From NCBI GenBank assembly GCA_014218235.1, contig CM024761.1:94795648-94859647 (forward strand): 64,000 nt of DNA, written 5' to 3'. The notes under the pieces are model-generated. The model saw nothing but the letters and a program-made list of their open reading frames with translations, ran no database searches and had not been told where the DNA came from. This DNA comes from Colocasia esculenta. Lineage: Eukaryota; Streptophyta; Magnoliopsida; Alismatales; Araceae. The position numbers were made by a program, and so were the translations under genes. This document shows, piece after piece, positions 48,580 through 58,936 of the stretch (position 1 is the stretch's first letter; the number at the start of each line of letters is the position of its first letter).

Positions 48580-51500
48580 TCATTGCATTTTACACAAACC
48601 CAATTCTCTTCTTAAGGATGTGAATCTATCTTCAGACAAGGGTTTGGTGAAAATATCAGCCAATTGTTTTTCTGTGGGAATGAAATTAAGTTCAAAAGTT
48701 TTATTGACAACTTCATCTCTCAAGAAATGATGACGAATTTCTATGTGTTTAGTCCTTGAGTGTTGGATAGGGTTTTTTGAAAGGTTGATAGCACTTGTGT
48801 TGCCACATAGTATAGGTGTGCATCCAATTTCAACATTATAGTCAGCTAACTGACTTTTGATCCACAACACTTGAGCTGCACAACTTCCTGCAGCGACATA
48901 TTCTGCCTCTGCAGTGGAGAGTGCAACCGAGTGTTGTTTCTTGGATGCCCACGAAACCATGCAACTGCCAAGGAATTGGCAATATGCACTAGTGCTTCTT
49001 CTATCAATTTTACATCCAGCTTAATCAGCATCAGAATATGATATCAAATTAAAACTACTCCCTGCTGGGTACCAAAAACCCAAATTGTATGTACCTAAGA
49101 GATATCGGAAAATTCTCTTGACTGCAATTAAATGGCTTTCCTTTAGACTAGATTGATATCTAGCACAAAGGCAAACACTGAATTGTATATCCGGTCTACT
49201 TGCAGTAAGATAAAGGAGTGAGCCAATCATATCTCGGAAGTGCTTTGCATCTACCGGTTTACCTTTCTCATCATTTTCCAATTTGATGCTTGTGCTCATT
49301 GGGGTGGAGGCCGGTTTAGCTTGCTCAAATTGAAATCATTTGAGAAGCTCTTTGACATATTATTCTTCATTTATGAAGAAGCCGTCTTTATGTTGTTTCA
49401 CCTACAAACCAAGAAAGAATTGAAGCTCCCCCATTAGACTCATCTCAAATTCACTGTGCATGTGTTTAGAAAATTCTTCACATAGTGAAGGGTTAGTAGA
49501 ACCAAATATAATATCGTCCACATAAACTTGAACAACAATTATGTGATTGCGAACTTTCTTAGTGAAGAGTGTTTGGTCCACTTTACGTCTTGAGTAGTTT
49601 TTGCTTACCAGAAAATTGCTTAGTCTATCATACCAAGCTCGAGGTGCCTGTTTCAAACCATAAAGAGTTTTGTGCAATTTATACAAATGGTTAGGCATTT
49701 CAGAATTTTCAAAACCTGGTTGTTGAGAGACATAGACTTCTTCTTTGATATAGCCATTTAAGAAAGCAGTTTTAACATCCATTTGATAAAGTTTTAACTT
49801 ATGGGAGCATGCATATGCCAATAAAATTCTGACTGCTTCTAATCTGGCTACATGAGCAAATGATTCATCAAAATCGACACCAAATTCTTGATTATATCCT
49901 TTTGCAACGAGTCTAGCTTTATTTCTGACCGCTTTTCCTTCTTCATTAAGTTTATTCCTAAACACCCATCTAGTTCCTATGATAGAAATTTCAGGGGTTC
50001 TAGGAACTAAACTCCATACATAATTTCTTTGAAATTGACCAAGTTCCTCATGCATAGCATCAATCCATGAGTTATCTTTTAAGGCTTCTTCAACATTTTT
50101 GGGTTCCACTTGAGAGACAAAAGCAAAAAGATCATGTTCAATTATTTGTCTAACTTGAGACCTTGTTTAAACAGAATCATTTAAACTACCTATCACATCA
50201 TCAAGTGGGTGATCCTTGGAATACCTCACATTTGTGATTGTTGAAGGGCCGGGAGCATCTTGTCCTTGAGGAATTTGATCTTCTGAATGTTGTTCTTCAG
50301 GAGGTTCACTTTCTAGTGGATTTTCTTCATGTGTTTCATCTTATTTTCTGAAGGCTTTTTCATCATAGTCCTTGTGAAGATATCCACCTTTGGTCTTGGA
50401 ACCTTCTTCAGATTTGTCTTTTGCTTTGACTTGTAGGTCCTCAAGTGATGTTCCTTCATCTTCTTTTTCAGTTCTATTAACAGTCAAACTGTTAGTTTTG
50501 GCATAAGTCTCATCAAAAATAACATGTGGAGTTTCTTCCACAGTGCGTGTTTTATTGTTAAACACCCTATATGCCCTAGAGTGTTCTAAGTAGCCTAGAA
50601 AAACACCTTGATCACTTTTGGCTTCAAATTTATCTAAATCAGATTTATCATTGTTATGAATAAATACCTTTGAGCCAAATACTCGGAAGTACCCAAGGTT
50701 GGGTTTCTTACCTTTCAACAATTGATAGGGGGTTTTCTTTATCACAGGTCTTACCATGGCTATGTTTAGAATATAGCATGAAGTGTTCACTGCTTCTGCC
50801 CAAAAGCTTCTTGTGAGTTGGCCTTCAACCAGAAGAGTGCGAGCCATTTCCACCAATGTTCTGTTTTTCCTCTCCACTACTCCATTTTGTTCTGGAGTCC
50901 TTGGGGAGGAGAACAGATGTTCGATCCTTTGGTGCCTGCAAAAATCAGAAAATGCATTGTTATCAAATTCTCCCCCGTGATCGGTGCAGATTGAGCATAT
51001 TTTATTCACATTGCCATGCTCAATCTTGTTAAAGAATTCTTGGAAGATTATAAGTGTTTCACTTTTGTGTGCCAAGAATTTGACCCATGTGAACCTAGAA
51101 AAATCATCTACAATGACAAAATCAAAACGTTTGCCATTGAGACTTAAAGTTCTAGTTGGTCCAAAAAGGTCCATGTGCAACAGTTCATATGGTTTAGATG
51201 TGCTTACTGGTGCTTTGGATTTGAAAGACTTCCGGGTTTGTTTTCCCTGTGCACATGCATCACAAAAACTTTCATTGTTGTTAAAAGAAATGTCAGGAAG
51301 ACCACTTACTAATTTGAGCTTCATGATCTTGTGCAATACGTTGTAGCTCGCATGGCCAAGCCTACGATGCCACAATGTCAATTCATCCTGTCTATTTGCA
51401 ACAAGACAGAAATTGTCATTTTCTGGATCATCTAAGTCAACTAAGTAGATGTTATTCACTATTTTTCCAGAAAATTTTACACTTCATGTTTCTTTATCAA

Positions 51501-51816
51501 CAATTTGACATGAATTTGTTTCAAAAAAGACGTTGTGACCTCTATCACATAATTGACTTATGCTAAGCAAATTGTGATTAAGGCCATCAACTAATAGTAC
51601 ATTTTCAATTGAATTGGAGGGACACTTACCAACATTACCTGTGCCAATGATTTGGCCTTTGTTGTTACCTCCAAAAATAACTTGTCCTCCGTCTTTCTCC
51701 ACTAGCAAACAGAATTTAGCTTTGTCGCCCATCATGTGCCTCGAACAGCCGCTATCCAAGTACCATTTGTTTTGATGTTGGGCTGCTAGGCATTCCTGCA
51801 TATGTGGATCAGACAA
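48580..51816 (-). pseudogene. pol: Sirevirus II pol (stops, no frameshift)
   Basis: Protease with NKWYLDSGCSRHMMGD (about 51770-51720). Integrase with WHRRLGHAS, CDACAQGKQ, LLHMDLFGPT, CTDHGGEF and EQNGVVERKN. RT with RWVFRNKLNEEGKAVRNKARL, MDVKTAFLNGYI, HKTLYGLKQAPRAWYD and QVYVDDIIFGS. RNase H with SYSDAD and LSTAEAEYVAAGSCAAQVLW, ending LGLCKMQ. All segments share one frame. In-frame stops include TGA at 51484, TAA at 50341 and near 50166, TAG at 49402, two more near 49320-49370, and TAA near 49021. Some are C-to-T changes; others, such as 51484, need a transversion. Confidence 0.92.
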
Positions 51817-53765
51817 GAGGTTTGGGTACCCAAATTACTTTGGGTCCCAAAAATTCATTCATGCAACAAAGTAATGTTTAGGAATCCAAACTTGTTTGAA
51901 TTTCTATTTCTTTGGATTATTCCAGCATTGTTTTTCATCATGACCAATCTTTTTACACACATTGCATGAAGGAATTTTCTTTTCAATTTTTTGTTGCTTG
52001 ATAGACGGTTTATTAGTTGAAGTTGTTCTTGCCTGTCGACAGGCACCTTTCCATCTGTCGACAGGTGGCTTCTTCTTTTGTTTGTTGGGAACATTTTGTT
52101 TGGGTTGCAATACTTTGGTTTGAGATTGACTTGTGTTGTGCTCTGTGGGAACATACTTGCTTGTGCTTGGGCTAGGATTAACAAAGGAAATGATCAATGA
52201 CTCTCCTATTTTCTTTTGTTTGACAGGTTGATATCCTAACCCATGCTTGGTTACATGTACTTTAGCACCCAAAACTGCATCTAGATTTTGCTTTCCTTTT
52301 ACAAATTTCATTAAGTCCTCAGATTTTTCTTTCAATTATTTTTCAGTTTGTTCCAACTTTTTCCTTGTTTCTAGATGTTCTTCTTGAAGGAATTAAAGAG
52401 AATGGCTTAAACAATCCTTTTCTTTTGTGTTTCTTGTAGTTTCATTTTCAAGCAATCCATCTCTTCACTATGAGTCTTTTCATCAACTTTCATCATTTCT
52501 ATTTCTTTTGTCAGGAATGCAATTCGTTCATCGTTATTTTTATCATGCACAAGGGAGTTGCATTTCTTTTTCAATGCCTTATTTTCAGATCTATATTCAC
52601 AAAATTTTTCAAATAGAGTAGTGTATGCTTCCTCCCATTCACTTGCAGTGTAATTATCAAATGAGAAGTTTACCTCGGTGGAGTCATCACTCCTTGCCAT
52701 TAAGCATTTTACTTCTTCATCATCGGATGTTTCTTGTGCATCTTCATCTTCATCTTCATCACTCCAGGTTGCCAACATTGCTTTGGCTTTCTTGAAGATG
52801 AATTTTTCTTTCTTCAGCTTCTTCTTGAGTTTCGCGCATTCTCCTCTCATGTGCCCCTGTTTCTTGCATTCATAACAAATAATATCAGATTTTTTGTTGG
52901 ACTCATATTTCTGTGAAAAATTTATCTTTTAAAAAGGTTTGGAGTTACCTGTGTCTCTCCTTTTGAACTTCATAAATTTCTTGAATTGTCTAGTGAGCAT
53001 TGTCATTTCATCATTATCAATCTCACTAGATGTTCCTTGCTCATCACTATCTTGTTGAATGGATTTCTTGGAGCTTGTTGATGTTTTGTTGGATGCTTTT
53101 AAAGCAATTGACTTCATAGGATTTTCTTCTAATTCTTTTCTTTTGATGTTGATTTCATATGTCATTAAGGAGCCAATTAGTTCATCCAATTTCATTTTAG
53201 AAAGGTTTTTGGAATCCTCAATGACAGTGGCCTTAGTATTCCTAGATGAAGTAAGAGATCGAAGTATCTTTCTTACTAAGTCACTTTCAGAGTATTCCTT
53301 TTTAAGACCTTTTAGCCCGTTAATTATTAGCATGAATCTTGCAAACATGTCTGATATGTTTTCATCAGTTTTCATCTTGAACATTTCATATTCAGACACT
53401 AACATGCTAACTTTGGTTTCCCTTACCTCGGACGTACCTTCGTAGATGAGTTCAAGTTTGTCCCACATGTCTTTTGCTGTTGAGCATGTGGAGACTCTTG
53501 AGAACTCCTTTGGATGCACCGCACATTGCATCATGTTTAGTGCGCTCCAGTTGAGAGTTCCTTTAGCTATTTGGTATTTCGTCCAGGTGTCTTCGTCCTC
53601 GGGCAACTCATATGGTCCCTTGCTGACTATCTTCCACAGCTCGTAATTTTGAGCTCTCAAAAATACCTGCATACGATTTTTCCAATAAGGATAGTCAGTG
53701 CCATCAAAATAGGGTGGCCTGGTTACTGAATGTCCCTCGGCCATATACCCTTTGCTAGAATCCAT
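51809..53765 (-). pseudogene. gag: Sirevirus II gag (broken)
   Basis: Starts MDSSKGYMAEGHSVTRPPYF at 53765. The copia gag core, a CCHC knuckle (CYECKKQGHMRGEC, near 52870), a Glu/Lys-rich coiled coil and a second knuckle (CNVCKKIGHDEKQC, near 51950) match Sirevirus I. Breaks are TAA near 52929 (the other copy has a Gln codon), a frameshift near 52410, TAG at 51904 and a small frameshift near 51850. The natural stop TGA at 51809-51811 matches the gag stop of Sirevirus I, with pol overlapping in +1. Confidence 0.9.
52033..52064 (-). promoter_or_regulatory. Palindrome pair inside Sirevirus II gag
   Basis: Two perfect CTGTCGACAG copies start at 52033 and 52055. The upstream copy is read as PVDR-type codons and the other as CRQ-type codons, so the DNA word is the same in two reading frames. 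Confidence 0.75.
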
Positions 53766-53826
53766 AAGATCGAGAATCTCCTGATCGCTAGATCAAATTA
53801 CGAAAACTGTAAATCAGAGAAACCTT

Positions 53827-53839
53827 GCTCTGATACCAA
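53827..53839 (-). other. Sirevirus II primer binding site
   Basis: GCTCTGATACCAA on the plus strand, one base before the LTR, is the complement of TTGGTATCAGAGC. Confidence 0.92.
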
Positions 53840-53840
53840 T

Positions 53841-55095
53841 TGAAGGGTTATGCGGAATAACACAATATGGTAATCTAGAAGGGGGGTTGAATAGATTACG
53901 ACAAATTCTATTTACTGATGGCTTCTTTTCGGTGCTACAGCGATCTTAATGAAACTTGATTAGAATTCAATTGAATATAAGAAAGCTTGAGTTGATATAA
54001 ATGAGAACAGGTATCAAACATGCGTATGAACAACGTGCCTACCAATCATCTATCGCAAAACGCAAACAAACCACAGGACACGATGATTTAAGGTGGTTCG
54101 GAGTACACAACTCGTGTATCCTACATCCACCGTCCACACACACATGCAGAAACGACTGCTTATGAGCGAGTTCAATACAACAACTCACACACACACGTTG
54201 TCTGATGAACCACGATCAGAACAACCACAATTTAGTGGATCAAGCACAAGGGATGCTTGAAACACAACCACACACACACAACAGAATGGAAATTGTGAAA
54301 TGGAGAAGAATTTAGAGTTGGGGAACAAATCCAGTTGGAATTCTTCTCGTGGATCGTCCAGACGCTCTTCAAACTTCGATTGGATGTAGACTGATCGATG
54401 TAGAAGGTTGAATTGACGACGATCTGGCTTCAACTTCGCATGGATGGTGATTCCACGACGATCTGGGCAGAGGATTGAAGCAGGGCAGCAAATTAGGGCT
54501 TTTCCTCTTGGTCCCTTGGAGGCTCTTGCTTGGGGGCTGCTGCTATGTGAATTTGGCTCCAAAAGGATGCTTATATAGTGTTAGGTAAAGGTGGGGGTCG
54601 TGGAGGAAGGAAACACCCAAATGGGGCCGGAATTAGAATTTCTGAATTTCATGTTTCCGTCGTCTGTCGACAGGTGCACTTGCATCTGTCGACAGATGCA
54701 CTCAGTCTGAGAACTGGGTTTCAGAAATCTGAACTTCTGTGTGTACCTATCGACAGGTAATTGCATCTGTCAACAGGTGCACTCAGAAAAAAAAACTGAA
54801 GTCTGTCTTGGGTTGACTGTGTTTATCTGTCGACACATACCCTGGGCCTGTCGACAGATACACTTCTTTGACATTGCCTTGGTCTGTTTGCTCATCTCTT
54901 TGATGCTCCATCTTTCATGCTTGTGCACCTACATGTAAATACATTGTTAGTGATATACATTGTATGATTTAGCAATATTTAACACAATCACTTTCATGGT
55001 GTTTTTCATGTTAGTTAACACATCAATTTTGCATTAAATCAATGTTCAAGATATTAATGTGATCATCAAAAACATGATATATTGAAAACCCAACA
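53841..55095 (-). repeat. Sirevirus II 5' LTR
   Basis: Partner of 43760-45126. TATA complement at 54572-54577. Palindromes start at 54664, 54686, 54747, 54767, 54827 and 54848 (steps 22, 61, 20, 60, 21). Confidence 0.93.
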
Positions 55096-55100
55096 GACGT

Positions 55101-55197
55101 GACCAAGGAATACTTTGAAGAACTGAAGAGGATCAGCGAGTAGCGGCGAACTTTGAGAATTGATTGGATTGACTGTAGGGAGGACATCAGATGGTAA
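55101..55197 (+). pseudogene. PMD gene 1, 3' end
   Basis: Continues PMD gene 1 in phase after Sirevirus II and its target duplication, reading VTKEYFEELKRISE, a TAG at about 55141, then RRTLRIDWIDCRED before TAA at 55195. An AATAAA signal lies at 55267-55272. Confidence 0.7.
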
Positions 55198-55339
55198 TTA
55201 GGGCAGAAATTTGGCATTTAATTGATTGTAGAAAGAATTAGTGCATGTATTGACTTGATTTGAATGAATAAAACGGAATTTCCTTCATGCACAATGAGCT
55301 CTGTTTATGTCGCAACAACCCTTTGGACCGCCTTAAGGA

Positions 55340-55430
55340 CACGTCAAGGCGAGCGGTCATGATCATGTCGCGGCCATCTAAGACGCCGCGACAAAGACGT
55401 GACCCATCGCTACGTCGCGACCCGAACCGA
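55340..55430 (+). promoter_or_regulatory. GTCGCGAC cluster upstream of PMD gene 2
   Basis: Words TGTCGCGG, CCGCGACA, ACGTCGCGACCC and relatives lie 160-250 bp before the ATG. A second cluster (about 55939-56095) lies in intron 1. Confidence 0.5.
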
Positions 55431-55588
55431 GCAATTCAAAACGCAAAGGGCGCCTTCCTCTTCCTCCTTTCCTTGCTTTTCAAACTCCAAGCTTGAATCT
55501 TCCAAACCCCTTGTGCAATCTTTGCTCCTTTGTCTTGCTCCCTTGCTCCAACTTCTTCCTAATTTGACCTAATCACCCCGGAATCAAC

Positions 55589-57661
55589 ATGGAAGGAGGA
55601 AACGGCGGCGAAGGATCCTCACGGGCGAAACGCCATGCGGAGTGGCGGAGCCCCCGGCGCCGGGCAGAGGTGCCTCCAGTCGAGGGGGAGGAGGCCGACG
55701 TCGACATGGAGGTGGAGGAAGAGGCGGAGGCCCCGGTGATGAACGTAGAAGAGGCGAGGATGAAGAGGGCCAAGGTGATGAAATCGGTAAGTAAAATCGA
55801 CCCTAATCCTTGAATGCATGTGTAGGAATGGTAGACGGAGCCCCTAGAGGGCAGATATGGGGCATGACGCCCATGGGAAAGAGGATCATACAAGGGAGGC
55901 TCCGATCGGTCCGGTCCTGAGAATGCGTCAGCACGACCCGTCGCGATAGGTTGTCGCGACGGTAATGGGCGCGGCGACCATGTAGCGGCGATGCATGCCG
56001 ACGCGACCTTATCGCGGCCTAGAAAGGTGACGTGATAATGTCGCGGTGCACCGCACTATCGCGACAAGGTCGCGACCTCTATGGGGGTCGCGACTTGAAC
56101 CGAACACCAAAACACTGAATGTTTTAACGAAACTTTCGCACCTGCAGGGTGAGATGAGGGCCCGCGTATCCTGGACACTAGTTTTGGCTGTTTTCCTGGC
56201 TTTCCCCCCTTTTCAGAGAGAGAGAGTGGAGGAAATGGGGTTCGGGGAGATTTTTAGGATATGGAGAATGAGGGCGGACCCGGCTCTCCCCCAGGCTCTG
56301 CGGAGCAGGTGGGACACAGAGGCGACCGCCTTCGTATTCCCATGGGGACACATGATCCCCAGCCTTGAGGACGTAAGCCGTATCACAGGGCTTGGTTGGT
56401 GCTGGCCCCCCCTACTTCGGTAGGTCGGTGTGAGTGCATGCACTCAACCTGGTGCTACCTCTTCACTTGTTCCTATGCCAGCACTCACTCGGGCTTCGGA
56501 AGAGTGTAGTGGAGTTCCCTGTCCGGGACCGTTTTCACCGACCGGGTCGGAGTTTCTGGGGGCTCCACGACACTACAGATTGGCGTGAGCAGGCAAAGGA
56601 GCAAATCCAAAACTGGGAGCATCGAGGCAAGGCCATCAAGTCCAGTGCGACTACCGATGATGCGTACCTCTAGGCATACGTCTTGAAGTACGGAGGAAAG
56701 GTATACAGGAGCACCCGACATCAGGTAAAACCCTTTAAGCCAAAACTCCTTCCATTTGACTTTATGGAATTGAACTAATGAGTTAAGCATGAATTGCAGG
56801 TGTACATGGTTGGCGAAATTCCATCGCTCTGAGCCCTGCTCTATTCGGCGATGCAGGATCGGGAGGCGACACAGAAGGAGGCAGAGCAGCTGGTAAGTAC
56901 TTACTCAGACTTCGGTACTTAATCACTTTGCAATGCTGATTTGAGAATTTGACAAGCGTTTTTATGTACATCGGAGGGAGTTGGAGAGGGTGAGGAGGAC
57001 CGCAGCAGCTGGTGTTCTTCCTCGAGGGCAGCATAGAGCTCCCAGTCGGACCTGGAAGATCGACTGGAGGCGGCGGTTAGACGGGCCGAGGAGGCACAGG
57101 CTGATCTGACTGAGTGAGTAAGCATAGCATTGATTTGGATTTAATGAATATTTGATTATGGCACTGACTTGAATACTTTCCTACAGGAGACAGCGCTGCG
57201 GACCGCCACCGACCGAGCTGCCCAGCTATAGGGTAGGTAGACTCGGTAGTAGGAGATAGAGATCAGCTGCGCATACGGGCCGAGGAAGCTAAGGCACAGG
57301 TCGCAGAGCCGACGAGGGAGCTGGCGGCACTGCGCGTGCAGGGGTCGCCAGTGGACCAGGAGGAGCTCATTCGGCTACGCGCCGACCTGCACGCGCAGCA
57401 GACCCTAGCGTGGAGCCTTCAGGAGATAGTGGCGACCATAGGTCATTCACACAGCAGGAGCAGGAGCGGGTCGAGCGCCAGCAAAGCGACTGGTGCCTCT
57501 GTTGGTAAGTATTTGGCAGGTTCCTCGAGCTGTCGGAGGAACGAGGAGGAGGAGAGGCACCGCCGAGGCGAGGGGAGTGCCCAGAGTGGCAGAGGTGGTG
57601 GTGAGATGTTACCACCACTAGATAGACATGAGGGATTCGGGGAGAGTGGCGGTGGACAGTG
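55589..57661 (+). pseudogene. PMD gene 2: PMD plus coiled coil (extra ORF of Tat element)
   Basis: Exon 1 (55589-55786) starts MEGGNGGEGSSRAKRH and is Arg/Glu-rich. A GT-AG intron (55787-56147) leads to exon 2 with a PMD signature, LRSRWDTEATAFVFPWGHM followed by IPSLEDVSRITGL. Further predicted exons are to 56724, 56800-56892, about 56957-57113 and about 57185-57661, all with plausible GT-AG ends. The C-terminal half is coiled-coil-like (DREATQKEAEQL; LEDRLEAAVRRAEEAQADL; EELIRLRADLHAQQTL) and ends in a Ser/Arg/Gly-rich tail. Lesions: a frameshift near 56400-56435, one in exon 4, TAG near 56671 and 57229, and TGA near 56830. Role unknown. Exon limits are predictions. Confidence 0.65.
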
Positions 57662-58936
57662 AGGAGATTGTGAGCCACCTCCCCTTTAACTTTTGTACAT
57701 ATTGTTCATCTCTTAGTGAAAATTTTATTTTATGTCAATCTTTATGGAATGAATGATGTGCAATTGACACGAGTGTGAGATGAGATTCAAACACGGGAGA
57801 GAGAGAGACAAAGAGTACCGAGTACAATGTTGTGGTCCCTTAGAATTACCTGTCCCTGCACACTTAGCAAAAAAAAGGTTAGATCTGCCCTTTGGCTCAG
57901 CTCCTTGCGCTTGAATAAACATGAATCCGACTTTGCAATTGTCAAAGGGCGGAGCCTTATTAAATAGGCAGAAAGAAAATAAACGATGCATGCTAAAGGA
58001 AAGCGGTATGTACACACATTCTTTTTGGTTTTTTGGGAATTTTGATTTTTTATTTTTTTTTGTTTTGTTTTGGGTTTTAGAATATTCTGATTTTTTTTTG
58101 AATTTTTGATTTTCTGGTTTTGCTGGGTTTTGGATTTTTGATTTGATTTTTTTTTAAATTTGGATTTTTCTGATTTTTTTATTTTGAAATTTTCTAATAA
58201 TTTTGGATTTTGGAATAACAACACCTCTTGCTCTTGAGTGATTAGCCAAGAACCTCACTTCCGTTTCACGTTTGGAAAATAACATCTATGTGCAGTGTGT
58301 ATTCATCTTTGGCTTACTATGTCTTCTTGCCCCTTGAATATTAATGTTCCAACGCAGACCAGACGTAGGGGTTCTTTGTCATTTTAGGAAGGATAGGAAG
58401 ACTAGCAATGAGACATGACTTGGTCTTGGGGTCGGGGTTACTAGCTTGTAAGACTTGCAATGGGTATGTTACATGGGAAATTCGTCTGTTGTCCAGGGAC
58501 TTTAAGGTCGTTGCTCTTTCCAAATTGGGGGCATGCATACGACCGGGCTCAAGGGCGTCCCGCGGTGAACTGTACTACCACTCTTTGACATGCCCCTATT
58601 TCCTTATCATTTTTCTTTCGCTACTCCATCATTTCCTTTTGTTTTTTTTCTTTGAATTGACAGTCCCTCTTTGAGACTTCATACACATGATCTATACCGT
58701 TTGCTGGTCTACATGCTAGCTTCCCCTTTGCCCCTAGACCTTGTCCGAGTAAGAAGAGAATTGACCTCAGGTTCCCTACACGAGGGCTGAGCATAAACAC
58801 CATAAACAAAGGGGAATTGACCTTAGGTCACCGTGTTGTGTGTGTGTGGATGGACATAGAGGTCATTTACCACAATGAGGGGGAGTGAGGCATATGGCCA
58901 ACAACATTCTTTTGCAAATTGGTGTTGTTATCAACA
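57662..58936. other. Spacer between PMD gene 2 and Tat integrase
   Basis: No credible gene. A probable 3' untranslated region of PMD gene 2 is followed by a T-rich low-complexity tract (58016-58200) whose complement gives a spurious Lys-rich frame. A TG repeat lies near 58835-58847. Confidence 0.5.

Larger units (their letters stand above)
43760..55095 (-). mobile_element. Sirevirus II (Ty1/copia), full length
   Basis: Minus-strand element; the plus strand begins TGAAGGG and ends CCCAACA, flanked by GACGT (43755-43759 and 55096-55100). LTRs are 1367 and 1255 bp. Gene order matches Sirevirus I, with related but clearly diverged sequence and LTRs, so it is a separate family. Coding regions carry in-frame stops and gag and ORF3 also carry frameshifts. 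It splits PMD gene 1. Confidence 0.93.

Noticed and set aside
57787..58224. Lys/Asn-rich minus-strand ORF
   Set aside because: It is the complement of a T-rich low-complexity tract, with no domain and no conserved neighbour.
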